Shown one piece after another: positions 1 to 10,156 of a stretch of 64,000 nt of DNA; within the stretch, counting starts at the first letter, position 1, and every line of letters starts with the position of its first letter. The notes below the pieces were generated by a model. The model ran no database searches. It had not been told where the DNA came from and saw only the letters and a program-made list of their open reading frames with translations. Made by a program: the position numbers and the translations under genes. The stretch is taken from the NCBI GenBank assembly GCA_023512835.1, contig CM042092.1:50908400-50972399 (forward strand), given 5' to 3'. The DNA comes from Taxillus chinensis (taxonomy: Eukaryota > Streptophyta > Magnoliopsida > Santalales > Loranthaceae).

Positions 1-245
1 AATTCTTCGACTCTACGGGTCTCCGAGCTTGTCAATGCTTGCAGTAACTCTTTCTTTTCCGTACTACGACTCTACGACCTTCGACCCTGGATCTACGAGT
101 CACCAGATGTTCTGTCACCATCTTGCTTCGAGTCTCCAGACCCTACGAGTCTGCGAGCCTCCCGCCAACGTGTCCTGTGACAGTTTTACTTCTACGAAAT
201 ATGACTCTTCGACCCTACGACCTTCGGTTCTTCGAGTCTCCAGAC
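1..245. repeat. Degenerate CTTCGA/CTACGAG-rich repeat
   Basis: Short degenerate units built on CTTCGAC, CTACGAG and GTCTCC recur irregularly through this stretch. The same word family is seen at about 57540-57725 and 60634-61260. No reading frame here looks coding. It is probably the variable tandem-repeat part of an old LTR whose remainder lies outside the window. Confidence 0.55.
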
Positions 246-589
246 TTAGACTATAATTTGGCAGCTTTATCAAATCCTGTGTTTCCAATAATCTTGTATG
301 TTGATGAGCAAGCAAGAGGCAAAGTTTGAGCCCAATAGGGAGTGCCTGTAAGAATGCTTGTGAGAATGGCTTTTTAGGTGCAGTGATATTTTTGCATGGG
401 AGCCTTCCTGATGTTGTTCTAAGGCTTATGGCAAAATTCTAGAACATTTGGAGGTGCCCGTGAGAAGGGCCTTTCTCACGTGCAGCCTCTATTACCCTTG
501 TTTTGTTGTTCTGATACTCTTTTGCTAAAGGACCATGGTGAAATTATGAGTGTTTTGTCCTGTGTGGTTGCAAAAAGGTTGTAGTCTGT
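246..589 (+). mobile_element. Left part of an old diverged LTR (LTR-D), split by composite A
   Basis: The last 100 bp or so (AAAGGACCATGGTG onward) aligns by eye with the block at about 1078-1142 of the family A LTR, and the sequence resumes after composite A at 12007. The last five bases, TCTGT (585-589), are repeated at 12002-12006, so composite A inserted here. The region upstream of about 450 is too diverged to align, so the true left end of LTR-D is not located. Confidence 0.6.
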
Positions 590-1142
590 TGTAATGACTC
601 GTGTGTAAGAAGTTAACCACAAACACTTTGGATGTTGGTGCACAAGTTTGTGGTAAGAGATGAGCCCAAGAGGGGACTTTTGGGAGGTGCATGTGACAAG
701 TGATAACGTGCATTTTTGCCCTAGGAAAATGCTATGCATATGCAGGTGCTTTTAGGCTGTTTTGTCAAGTTTTGGAGATTTATTTTGACCTAGTAGATGG
801 GCTCAGATGAATTGGCATGCAAACCAAAAGATTCTTAGAATGATGTCTTCTATCTACCAGAGAAGTTTCAGGCCAAACAGACGTGCACGTGAATTAGACC
901 CATTTGGCGTGCATGGTTTTTATTGCATGGATGTCTTTTACATGATGCAAGGAGGCTTGGGGTAAAGTTTGAGTGCATTTGGAGCTGCACCCCAATTGGG
1001 GAATTGGCGTTCAAATTGGCGTGCAAGCATGTTTTTGCATGGTTACCTTAGTTTTGTTATTCTAATCATCTTTTCCCGAAGGACCATGTTGGAATCGTGG
1101 ATATTTTGGTGTGTATGAATGTGGAAAGGTCATAGCTTGTTC

Positions 1143-1220
1143 CATCAAAACTACGTCGTTTTGATGCTAGGATTCACTTAATCAAAACTACATCGTTTTG
1201 ATGTTGTGTTGTCTATATAA
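1143..1220 (+). promoter_or_regulatory. LTR promoter: two palindromes followed by a TATA box
   Basis: A 24-bp palindrome (1143-1166; arms CATCAAAAC and GTTTTGATG around TACGTC) is followed by a second, slightly imperfect copy (1181-1202) and TATATAA at 1214-1220. The same arrangement is at 8790-8867, 10710-10787 and 12007-12086. ACGTC is the core bound by plant bZIP factors, so this is probably the U3 promoter and its enhancer. The function is inferred. Confidence 0.7.
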
Positions 1221-1815
1221 GGAGGAGAAGCCCCTCTGTTTTAGGTTTAGGGTTTGTTGCTCCACCAGCCGTCGCAGAGAGAGAGAGAGAGAGAGAGGGA
1301 AGGAGAGCTCCTGGTTGCTACCGGGCGTCTTGCGTGGGTGATCGGTGTCTCGTGGGCGGACGGCGTTCGGCGTGGGAACAGAATATTGCTGTGTTGTTGC
1401 ATTTTTACTTGAGGTAGGGGTTCTGTTTCTGCTAATCCCTCTCTGTTTTAGGGTTCTTAGGTAGAATTCGGTCTATACCTGCTATTATGTATATATAAAT
1501 CCATATAGGTGTGATCTCCTATATGGATGTTGGCCTTCAATGGCATTTTGGTGTGATTCTGTTGTTGGGTGGTTAGTGCATGTTATATGTTCGATGAAAT
1601 GCCTGTGTGAATATAGCTGTGTGTATATGCCTATTACATGTTTGATAATATGCCTGTGTGGCTGGACTTGTGATTTTGGTGTATGTATGCATGCTGGGTG
1701 TTTGTTCTATTGCCTGAACGGCTGGGTTTGTGCACTTGTGAACAGGTACACACCAAGTGTTTGGTTTTATGCTTGAGTGACCGTGGTGTATGTTGTGTGC
1801 ATGACTGTGGTATCT

Positions 1816-1935
1816 GGCCTGAAGAGGCGGTTAAACCAGTGGCCTGAAAGGGCGGTTAAATTTCTTTGCCTGAGAGGCGGTTAAATCAGTGGCCTGAAGA
1901 GGCAGTTAAATTACTTGCTTGAGATGAGATTTGTT
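1816..1935 (+). repeat. Minisatellite in LTR1 of family A
   Basis: Tandem units of the form GCCTGA(A)GAGGCGGTTAAA, 19-22 bp long, lie downstream of the promoter, in the probable R/U5 part. The array recurs at about 9417-9545, 11381-11480 and 12617-12735 with different copy numbers. Confidence 0.8.
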
Positions 1936-2438
1936 AGCCAGTGTGGCTGGGGCTGAGGTTACGCCCGCTTGTGTGGAATGCTTTATTTTCCTTAATACTG
2001 CCACGTCACTACACTTGTGCACATGCATGTAGTCGCTAGGAGCATGGGAAGGGTTGGGGAGACTTGATCCCTTCTGAGCTGTGGTTGCTCACCCCTCCTA
2101 CTGTGTTTGCTTGTTTTCCAGGGACTTACAGGCGTTAGGTGGATACACCAAGGTGGAAGACCATCTTCGTTTTATTGTTCACTTCAGTAAATATAATTTT
2201 ATAATTTATGTAACCCCAAGGGGGGAAATGTACTAAGGGATTGAATTGTAGTAAGGAACCTAGTTGGTTTGTGAACCTTTGATGTTTGATATTAAATAAA
2301 GATGTGGCTTGTTTGATTTATTGTAGTTGTTAGTCTTGTTTGTGTGGCATCCAGTAATCCAACCCCGTTGCCCTCCGTGTGGGTGAATGGGGAGTCACAT
2401 ACCGGTTTGCCCGAGTCAGAAATCCGGGGCGTGACATC

Positions 2439-2450
2439 TGTCATCAGAGC
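2439..2450 (+). other. Degenerate primer-binding site (initiator tRNA-Met type)
   Basis: TGTCATCAGAGC begins 2 nt after LTR1. It differs from the standard plant iMet primer site TGGTATCAGAGC at two positions; family B keeps the standard form at 23366 and 30591. It marks the start of minus-strand DNA synthesis. Confidence 0.75.
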
Positions 2451-2855
2451 ATGGTCTAGTTGGCCTAGGGTAGTGGGCGGACCTGGTTATCCTAAGTCCT
2501 TTGGAGGAGACTGGAGGGACATGCCTGATCAACATGGTCCTCTTTGAGCCTCCAAGGTTTACTTAGGGTCGTCCAGTATTGTGGTAGGATTTGCATGCAT
2601 TGGCATTAGGGCACTAGTTGCATTTGCTGTGAATGTGTGCTAAACTGTGGAAAATGTGGATAAGATAATATGATTAAGTGTGAAATGTGCAACTCCGATT
2701 TGTTTGGCAATGCTTACCGAACTGTGAAATGTGATTGATACAATGTATGTGTGTAATGTCATGTGATAGTGGAATTGATCAGTGGGGCAGAGGTAGTGAC
2801 GCGATAGATTATAAATTCGTTTTGACGTTTGTGCTTCTTACTTCGTGTAGTAAGA

Positions 2856-3695
2856 ATGCCGCCGAGGAGAGGGACACGTGCGTCCGGGGCAGTGGCTGAT
2901 GAGTCATCTGCCCATGAGGGTCCGGGTGCGGGACAGTCCGTTGGAGGGCATGCGTTGTTCCTGGCACAGCTACGAGAAGGCATCCGGCTAGAAGTACGAG
3001 AGCTACGGGAGGGACTCCGGCAGGAGGTTCGGGAGGAGGTGCGCCGTGAGATGGCAGCACAGCAGGTGGTGCCACCACCACCACCACCAGTAGGGGAGCT
3101 GCCTCGTGAGCGTGAAAGTTCGCTGGGTGGCGTACCGAATCGTGCAGAGGATGACGTGGTGACACGGTTCCGAAAGGAACAACCTCCGCGATTCAAGGGG
3201 AAAGGTGATCCCGTGGTAGCTGAGCAGTGGTTGAGGCAGATCGAGCATGTGTTCTCCTTTCTCCTGCCCCGGGAGGAGGATAAGGTGCGACTGGCCATTC
3301 GGCAGCTGGAGGGGGATGCTTTGGAGTGGTGGACGAGTGTCGCGGGGAGCCGTGTGGTGCAACTCATGCTTTGGGAGGAGTTCTTGCAACTATTCCATGA
3401 TGAGTTCTTCCCGGAATCAGTGAGATGGCAGAAGAGGGAAGAATTCGGCAGCTTGAAGCAGGGATCCAGGACGGTACCTGAGTATGAGCGGGAGTTCCGG
3501 AGCTTGAGTAGGTTTGCTCCTGAGACTATGGCAAGGGAGGACCTGAAGGCCCACAAGTTCACTTTAGGCCTTAGGCCAGCCCTTAGGCAGAGGGTGGCAA
3601 TTCTACGCTTGAGGACCTATGCTGAGGTTGTGGAGACGGCCCGTATAGCCGAGAGAGAGCTGGATGATGGGAGGCAGGCCCATCAGGGTCGCTAG
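2856..3695 (+). CDS. gag: Gag (capsid part), family A, first section of a broken gag-pol
   Basis: Structural protein that packages element RNA into cytoplasmic particles. The start ATG (MPPRRG...) is chosen because family B begins in the same way (MVPPRR and MAPLRR). The N-terminal half is rich in Arg and Glu and probably helical. The retrotransposon gag domain lies at about residues 125-240, shown by AEQWLRQIEHVF, the Trp pair in ALEWWTSV, LFHDEFFPESVR and EYEREFRSLSRFAPE. The frame stops at TAG 3693-3695 but continues in register through the zinc knuckles (3789-4064) and protease (4149), so the stop is probably a disabling mutation in a single gag-pol frame. This is the best preserved gag in the window. 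Confidence 0.88.
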   Translation: MPPRRGTRASGAVADESSAHEGPGAGQSVGGHALFLAQLREGIRLEVRELREGLRQEVREEVRREMAAQQVVPPPPPPVGELPRERESSLGGVPNRAEDDVVTRFRKEQPPRFKGKGDPVVAEQWLRQIEHVFSFLLPREEDKVRLAIRQLEGDALEWWTSVAGSRVVQLMLWEEFLQLFHDEFFPESVRWQKREEFGSLKQGSRTVPEYEREFRSLSRFAPETMAREDLKAHKFTLGLRPALRQRVAILRLRTYAEVVETARIAERELDDGRQAHQGR

Positions 3696-4148
3696 TTGTA
3701 GAGTGGGCCTGATCGAGATGCAGGGCCCAAGAGGCTCAAGACGGAGGAGAGGGATAGCAGTTCTTTTCGCAGTCGGGGTCAGACATCTGTGAACCCTGGG
3801 AGGTTCACCTTTGGCGGCGGAAGACAGGGTGGTCCATCTAGGGGTCTACCTAGCAGTTGTCACTGCTGTGGAGAGCAAGGTCACTTCAAGGGGGAGTGCC
3901 CCAAGAAGGACTGGCGATGCAACAACTGTGGACGAGAGGGCCATTTGCGCCGGATTTGCAGGAGTGGCAACAAGGGAGTGGGGGGCGTGGCATCTAGTGT
4001 GAGGAGTGATGCTAGCATCCGTGCACCAGCTGTGAGACCAGCACGTCAGTGGCAGGCCAGCTAGGCAGGATCCAGTCAGACCCGACCTTAGGGGAGGCCA
4101 GAGCGACAGCAGGCTGATACTAGAGGCAGTCAGGGCGGGAGCCGCCCA
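3696..4148 (+). pseudogene. Nucleocapsid zinc knuckles, family A (broken)
   Basis: Continues the gag frame. The open stretch 3789-4064 carries two CX2CX4HX4C knuckles, CHCCGEQGHFKGEC and CNNCGREGHLRRIC, which bind element RNA. Two knuckles in tandem also occur in family B. In-frame stops lie at 4062-4064 and near 4089, in a low-complexity linker before the protease. All zinc ligands are present, so decay here is by stops and not by loss of the fold. Confidence 0.85.
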
Positions 4149-4943
4149 GTGAGTGAGCCGACTAGTGGCACGGGCCAAGGGAGGGTGTTTGCACTGAATG
4201 CAACACCCCAGGAGGAGGCTGAGCTACCACCTTCACCGGCAGAGGAGGGAGTAGGACCATCGGTGGTTAGAGGTACTCTTTTGATCTCCGACATGCTTGC
4301 TTCTGTTCTTTTCGATACGGGTGCATCGCGTTCTTTTATTGCTGAGCTTATAGTTGAGGGCTTGGGGTTAACGTGTGTTGAGGCGGAGAGGCCCTTAGTT
4401 GTAGAGTCTCCGGTGGGAGGTATGATTGAGGTGCGACATGTTTGCCGCGATTGTGTGTTAACCATGGGTGATGTGGAACTGAGTTTCGACTTGCATGTGA
4501 TGCCTTTGCGTACTTTTGACCTGATCTTGGGTATGGATTGGCTTATTGCTTTCCAAGCCAAGATAGACTGTTATCGGTGGCGTGTATCCTTCGTGTCACC
4601 CACAGGAATCTCTTGTACCTTGCAAGGGGAGTGGGATCGTGAGGCGAGTCGAGTCGGGCCAGTGTTGGACCAGTGGGGTGCCATTACCCACAGGTTGGCA
4701 GCCCTGACCTTTGCTGAGGAGGGGAAGGTGGAAAAGAGGTTGTGGCCCGCTGTTATGGACCAATTTCAGGATGTTTTTCCTGAAGAGTTGAGGAGTTTGC
4801 CACCTAAGAGGAGTGTGGAGTTCACCATTGAGTTGGTGCCGGGGACGGGTCTGATTTCCCAAGTAGCGTATCGTATGGGGCCAGCCGAGTTGAGGGAGCT
4901 TCAGAGGCAAATCGGGGAGTTGGTGGGTCAGGGGTATATCTAA
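4149..4943 (+). pseudogene. Aspartic protease and N-terminal reverse transcriptase, family A
   Basis: The retropepsin motif FDTGASRSFIAE sits at residues 55-66, with the second conserved block DLILGMDWL further on. This protease would cut the Gag-Pol polyprotein. The C-terminal part (DVFPEELRSLPPKR...VEFTIELVPGT) is the usual entry to Ty3/gypsy RT. The segment is in the same frame as gag and ends at an in-frame TAA (4941-4943) inside the RT N-terminus (GQGYI, normally followed by R.S.SPWGAP). That sequence is still readable after the stop. Confidence 0.88.
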
Positions 4944-5393
4944 CCGAGTACCTCACCTTGGGGTGCTCCGATGCTCTTTGCTAAGAAGGCAGATGACACG
5001 CTTCGTCTCTACATCGACTACAGGAAGCTGAATTCAGTGACTGTGAAGAACAAGTATCCGTTGCCTCGGATAGATGACCTGTTTGACCAATTGAGTGGGG
5101 CCCAGTGGTTTTCCAAAATAGATTTACGGTCGGGGTATCACCAGCTCAGGGTTAGGGAGGAGGACATCCCTAAGACGGCTTTTCGGTGCAGGTATGGGCA
5201 TTATGAGTGGGTAGTGATGCCTTTCGGGCTCACTAATGCGCCAGTGGTCTTCATGCATTTGATGAACCAGGTCTTTGCTCCATACTTGGATTCGTTTGTG
5301 GTGGTGTTTATTGATGATATCTTGGTGTATTCCAAGACCGAGAGGGAGCATGTGAAGCATTTGGCAACAGTGTTGCAAACCTTGAGGGACTAG
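4944..5393 (+). pseudogene. Reverse transcriptase palm and fingers, family A
   Basis: Same frame as the preceding piece. Counting from 4971: YIDYRKLN at residues 14-21, [10 protein letters not shown] at 49-58 (first catalytic Asp), MPFGLTNAP at 83-91, and the catalytic [11 protein letters not shown] at 111-121, where FIDD is the usual Ty3/gypsy form of YXDD. It ends at TAG 5391-5393, after which the frame continues as [12 protein letters not shown]. All the catalytic aspartates are kept. Confidence 0.9.
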
Positions 5394-5981
5394 CAGCTGT
5401 TTGCTAAGTTTAGCAAGTGTGAGTTTTGGCTGCAGGAGGTTCACTTTCTTGGCCATGTGGTGTCAGCTGAGGGAGTTAGGGTGGACCCAGCCAAGATTGA
5501 GGCTGTGGCATCGTGGGCGAGGCCAACCAACATTTTTGAGATCCGTAGCTTTCTTGGCTTGGCGGGGTACTATCGTCGTTTTGTCGAGGGGTTCTCCCGT
5601 TTGGCGGCCCCTATGACGGCGTTGACTAGGAAAGGAGTGAAGTTTGAGTGGACGGACAAATGCCAGCAGGCGTTTGAGACTCTCAAAACCCGTTTGACCA
5701 CTGCACCTGTGTTGAGGTTGCCTAGGGAGGATATTTCGTATGAGGTATTTTGCGATGCGTCCAGGGTTGGTTTGGGGTGTGTGCTTATGCAGGAGCACAG
5801 TGTGGTAGCTTATGGGTCAAGGCAGCTGAAGCCTCATAAGCAGAATTACCCTACCCATGATCTTGAGTTGGCGGCTGTCATCTTCGCCCTGAAGAGTTGG
5901 CAACATTACCTTTTGGGGGAGAAGTTCGTGGTGTTCTCAGATCACAAGAGCCTTCAGTACATCTTTACTCGAAGGACTTGA
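5394..5981 (+). pseudogene. RT connection and RNase H, family A
   Basis: In frame with the RT. It contains [16 protein letters not shown], the [14 protein letters not shown] block and the Ty3/gypsy RNase H with three of its acidic residues in [18 protein letters not shown] and FSDHKSL. RNase H removes the RNA strand during reverse transcription. A frameshift within about 5965-5978 ends the frame at 5981. The next residues (DLNLRQRRW) continue in the frame that runs through 7132. Confidence 0.88.
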
Positions 5982-7132
5982 ATTTGAGGCAGAGGAGATG
6001 GGTAGAGTATTTGCAGACCTTTGACTTTACTCTTGCCTATACCCCGGGCAAGGGTAATGTTGTGGCTGACGCATTGAGCAGAAAAGGGAAAGCTGAGGTG
6101 GCCATGAGAGAGTGGAAGCTGATGGAACAGTTGGCGATGTTGCAGTTGCAGCCTGTTGTTCGTGATGGTGGGACAGTCCTGAGTCCTTTGGTGGTTGTGC
6201 CTGAGTTGTACCAGCGCGTCTGGGAGGGAGAGTTGGGTGACATTGAGTGTGAGGTTCTCCGTGCCCGTATTGAGGCTGGCGAGCTATCTGAGGACTGGAC
6301 AGAGGGTCCTGAGCATGAGTTGTCTTTTCAGGGGAAGTTGGTAGTGGCTTCTTCTCTCAGGGATGAGGTGATGAGGGAGTTTCACCAGTCTAGAGTTGTT
6401 GTGCATCCAGGGGGTACGAAGACGTACCATGCGCTTCGAGGATATTTTTGGTGGCCTGGAATGAAACGCGATGTGGCTGCCTTTGTTTCACGGTGCCTCA
6501 CGTGTCCGCAGGTGAAGGCTGAGCATCAACGGCCGGCGGGCATGTTACAGCCCTTGCCCATAGCGGAGTGGAAGTGGGACCACATAGCGATGGATTTTGT
6601 GACTGGTCTTCCACCCACCACAGGGAGGAAAGATATGATTTGGGTGATTGTGGATCGACTCACAAAGTCGGCCCATTTCCTGGATGTTCGTGAGTGGGAC
6701 TCTATTGGGACCTTGAGTCATCTATACATGAACGAGATTGTGAGACTACATGGAGTACCATCATCGGTTGTCTCTGACCGGGATTCGAGGTTCACTTCCC
6801 GTTTTTGGGCAGGTTTGCAGGCGGCTATGGGGACCAAACTTCACTTGAGTACAGCCTTTCACCCTGAGACTGACGGCCAGACAGAGAGGACGAATCAGAC
6901 TTTGGAGGACATGTTACGGGCCTGTGTGTTAGATTTTGGGGGTTCGTGGGCGACTCACCTCCCTTTGGTGGAGTTTGCCCACAACAACAGTTATCAGGCA
7001 TCCATTGGGATGGCTCCTTTTGAGGCGTTGTATGGGCGGCCATGTCGATCACCTTTGTGTTGGACCGAGGTGGGGGAGACAGCTCTCTTGGGACCACAGT
7101 TGGTCAAGAGGCTACCGAGAAGGTTAGGTTGA
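5975..7132 (+). pseudogene. RNase H end and integrase (zinc-binding and catalytic core), family A
   Basis: Begins with [12 protein letters not shown] and [11 protein letters not shown], which close RNase H. The integrase zinc-binding region follows (FHQSRVVVHPGG...CLTCPQVK). The DDE core has Asp in AMDFVTGLP, Asp in VSDRDSRFTS and Glu in HPETDGQTERTNQ. LVEFAHNNSYQ and APFEALYGRPCRSP follow. Integrase inserts the DNA copy into the genome. A frameshift near 7100-7130 ends this frame at 7132. The catalytic residues look intact. Confidence 0.9.
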
Positions 7133-7640
7133 TTCGTCAGCGTTTGTTATCAGCTCAGAGTCAGCAGAAATCTTATGCGGATCAGCGGCGGCGACCTTTG
7201 GAGTTTTCTGTTGGTGATCATGTGTTTCTTCGTGTTTCTCCACGTCGTGGATATCGACGGTTTGGGCGAGGTTCCAAGCTATCTCCGCGGTTTATTGGTC
7301 CTTTTGAGATTCTGGATCATGTGGGGCCTGCGGCCTACCGATTAGCGTTACCACCGCGGCTGAGTCGAGTGCACAACGTGTTTCACGTGTCCCAGTTGAG
7401 GAAGTATCATCCTGACCCCACTCATGTAATCAATTGGGGGACATTGGACATTGAGGATGACATGTCCGTTGTTGAGGCCCCTATCCGTACCCTAGATCGG
7501 CGGGAGAAGCTTTTGGTGGTCGTGCTATTCCTTTGGTTCGCGTGCTGTGGCAGCACCGTGGCATTGAGGAGGAGACCTGGGAACGTGAGTCCGTGATGCG
7601 TGAGCAGCACCCAGAGTTGTTCGAGGACGAACAATCTTAA
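7096..7640 (+). pseudogene. Integrase C-terminal domain with GPF/Y motif and chromodomain-like tail, family A
   Basis: After the frameshift the protein reads KVRLIRQRL, then DHVFLRVSP and FIGPFEILDHVG, the GPF/Y domain of gypsy integrases, then the conserved NVFHVSQLRKY. A second frameshift near 7510 leads to RAIPLVRVLW, HRGIEEETWERE and HPELFEDE, ending at TAA 7638-7640. That tail resembles the degenerate chromodomain tails of plant chromoviruses, thought to guide insertion to heterochromatin. The corresponding GPF/Y part is deleted in both family B copies. Confidence 0.85.
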
Positions 7641-8237
7641 GGGTGGGAGGTGGCTGTAGTGATATGTTTTCTTGTGGTTCATGATTTGGTGTATTTGTAT
7701 TTCTACTTGTAAACTGGTATTTTTATTGAGATGTGTTTTGAGATTGCAATGTGTTTGAGATGTCCTGTTGTGTTGTGTGATCCATCTGGGCGTTGTGGCT
7801 TGTAACGACCCATGAGTGGGTGTTAGTCCCACATTGCTTGGTGAGGAAAACAAAGTCCACCTTATAGGAGGGGACGGATACCTCACCTCACAGGGACGCA
7901 TTTTGGGCGAGGTGGCTGTTGGCCAAGGGATAGTGATGTGTTTTCTTGTATTAGTTATGTATGCTTTTGGTGTTTGTATTGTCTTTTAGACATGTGTTCA
8001 TCATTGTGATGTGTTTTGAGATATCTATTTGTGACATGCGGATATGTTTTATATGCATTATTGTGATGCATGTGGTTATGGATTATGGTGGTACCTTGTT
8101 ATGTGCTGTTATGTGCTGTGCGCGGTGTATGACCCATTTGGGTGTTGTGGCATGCCGGGTGGCAAATGGGTAGCTTGTGTTTGTTTTCCTCGTATGTTAT
8201 TTCTTTTCGAGGACGAAAAGTCTTAAGGGGGAGAGGA
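7641..8237 (+). other. 3' untranslated region of family A ending in a polypurine tract
   Basis: No coding sequence was seen. A pol-end/polypurine-like block (CGAGGACGAACAATCTTAAG, then GGTGGGAG) at about 7622-7650 recurs at about 8206-8237 (CGAGGACGAAAAGTCTTAAG, then GGGGAGAGGA), the latter directly before LTR2. A second pair, AGGTGGCTGT followed by GATATG/GATGTGTTTTCTTG, occurs at about 7648 and 7910. The working polypurine tract is 8225-8237. The middle holds AGTCCCACATTGC-type sequence of unknown origin. Confidence 0.6.
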
Positions 8238-10066
8238 TGTAATGACCCGTGTGTAAGAAGTTAACCACAAACACCTTGGATGTTGGTGCACAAGTTTGAG
8301 GTAAGAGATGAGCCCAAGAGGGGACTTTTGGGAGGTGCATGTGACAAGTGATAACGTACATTTATACCCTAGGAAGATGCTATGCGTATACAGACGGTTT
8401 TAAGCTGTTTTGGCTGATCTTGGAGCTCACTTTTGATAGGGTAGATGGCCTCAAACAATTGGCGTGCAAGAACAAAAGTTTCTTAGAATGAGGTCCTCTA
8501 CCTACCACAGAAATTTCAGAGCATTTGGAGCTGCACGTGAATTCACCCATTTCACGTGCAAGCATATTTTTGCTTCTCAGACCTCTACAAGATGCAAGAA
8601 GGCTTGGGGTAAAGTTTGAGTGCATTTGGAGCTGCACGCCAATTGGGGAATTGGCGTTCAAATTGGCGTGCAGGCATGTTTTTGCATGGTTACCTTGGTT
8701 TTGTCATTCTAATCATCTTTTCCCAAAGGACCATGTTGTAATTGTGAATATTTTGGTGTGTATGGATGTGGGAAGGTCATAGCTTGTTCCATCAAAACTA
8801 CGTCGTTTTGATGCTGGGATTCACTTAATCAAAACTATGTCGTTTTGATGTTGTGTTGTCTATATAAGGAGGAGAAGCCCCTCTGTTTTAGGTTTAGGGT
8901 TTGTTGCTCCACCAGCCGTCGCAGAGAGAGAGAGAGAGGGAGGAGGAGAGCTTCTGGTGGCTGCCGGAGCGTCTTGCGTGGGTGGTCGGAGTCTTGCGTG
9001 GAAACGGGAGCAGGAGAACATACAAGGTAGGGGTTCTGTTCTTCCTAAATCCTCCTCTGTCCTAGGGTTCTAGGGTAGATTATGGGTTATATCTGTTATA
9101 TATATATATGTAATCCATATAGGTGTGATCTCCTATATGGATGTTGGCCTTCAATGGCATTTTGGTGTGATTCTGTTGTTACATGCTATATGTTCGATGA
9201 AATGCCTGTGTGAATATAGCTGTGTGTATATGCCCATTACGTATTTGGTAATATGTCTGTGTGGCTGGACTTGTGATTTAGTGTATGTATGTATGCTGGG
9301 TGTTTGTTCTATTGCCTGAATGGCTGCGTTTGTGCACTTGTGAGTGGGTGCACACCAAGTGTTTGGTTTTATGCTTGAGTGACCGTGGTGTGTGTTGTGT
9401 GCATGACTGTGCTATCTGGCCTGAAGAGGCGGTTAAACTACTTTGCCTGAGAGGCGGTTAAACCAGTGGCCTGAAGAGGCGGTTAAACTACTTTGCCTGA
9501 GAGGCGGTTAAATTAGTGGCCTGAAGAGGCGGTTAAACTACTTGCTTGAGATGTGGTTTGTTAGCCAGTGTGGCTGGGGCTGGGGTTACGCCCACTTATG
9601 TGGAATGTTTTATTTTCTTTTTCCTAATACTATCACGTCACTACACCTGTGCACATGCATGTAGCCGCTAGGAACATGGGAAGGGTAGGGGAGACTTGAT
9701 CCCTACTGAGCTGTGGTTGCTCACCCCTCCTACTGTGTTTGCTTGTTTTCCAGGGACTTACAGGCGTTAGGTGGATACACCAAGGTGGAAGACCATCTTC
9801 ATTTTATTGTTCACTTCAGTAATGTAATTTCATAATTTATGTAACCCCAGGGGGGAAATGTACTAAGGGATTGAATTGTAGTAAGGAACATGGTTGGTTT
9901 GTGAACCTTTGATGTTTGAAATTAAATAAAGATGTGGCATGTTTGATTTATTGTAATTGTTAGTCTTGTTTCTGTGGCATCCAGTAATCCAACCCCGTTG
10001 CCCTACGTGTGGGTGAATGGGGAGTCACATACTGGTTTCCCCGAGTCGGAAATCCGGGGCATGACA
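8238..10066 (+). repeat. LTR2 of composite A (middle LTR, divergent)
   Basis: 1829 bp, TGTAATGACCCG...TGACA. It has the same modules as LTR1: palindromes at 8790-8813 and 8828-8850, TATATAA at 8861-8867, and the minisatellite at about 9417-9545. It differs markedly from LTR1 and LTR3 between about 8370 and 8580, so it comes from another subfamily member. Confidence 0.88.
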
Positions 10067-10156
10067 TGGCTCGCTGTCTTCCAAATGGGCCGCATGTGTT
10101 TGTTTTCCTTGCATGTCGTTTCTTTTCGAGGACGAAAAGTCTTAAGGGGGAGAGAA
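10067..10156 (+). mobile_element. Remnant of an internal 3' end between LTR2 and LTR3
   Basis: These 90 bp match 8148-8237, the last part of the complete internal region, including CGAGGACGAAAAGTCTTAAG and a polypurine tract. No primer-binding site, gag or pol follows LTR2, so a second internal region has been deleted almost entirely. Confidence 0.8.

Larger units (their letters stand above)
590..2436 (+). repeat. LTR1 of composite A (5' LTR)
   Basis: 1847 bp, TG...CA. It contains two palindromes and a TATA box (1143-1220), a GA-rich stretch (about 1276-1298) and a 19-22 bp tandem repeat (about 1816-1935). The left end is fixed by the TSD and the right end by the primer-binding site that follows. 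Confidence 0.9.

Noticed and set aside
1..245. Coding frames in the CTTCGA-rich repeat
   Set aside because: Short overlapping frames on both strands come from the palindromic TCGA-rich units and match no protein.
2759..3562. Long open frame antisense to family A gag
   Set aside because: Ser/Arg-rich shadow of the GC-rich gag sequence; the plus strand shows a conserved gag domain and the antisense frame has no recognisable domain.
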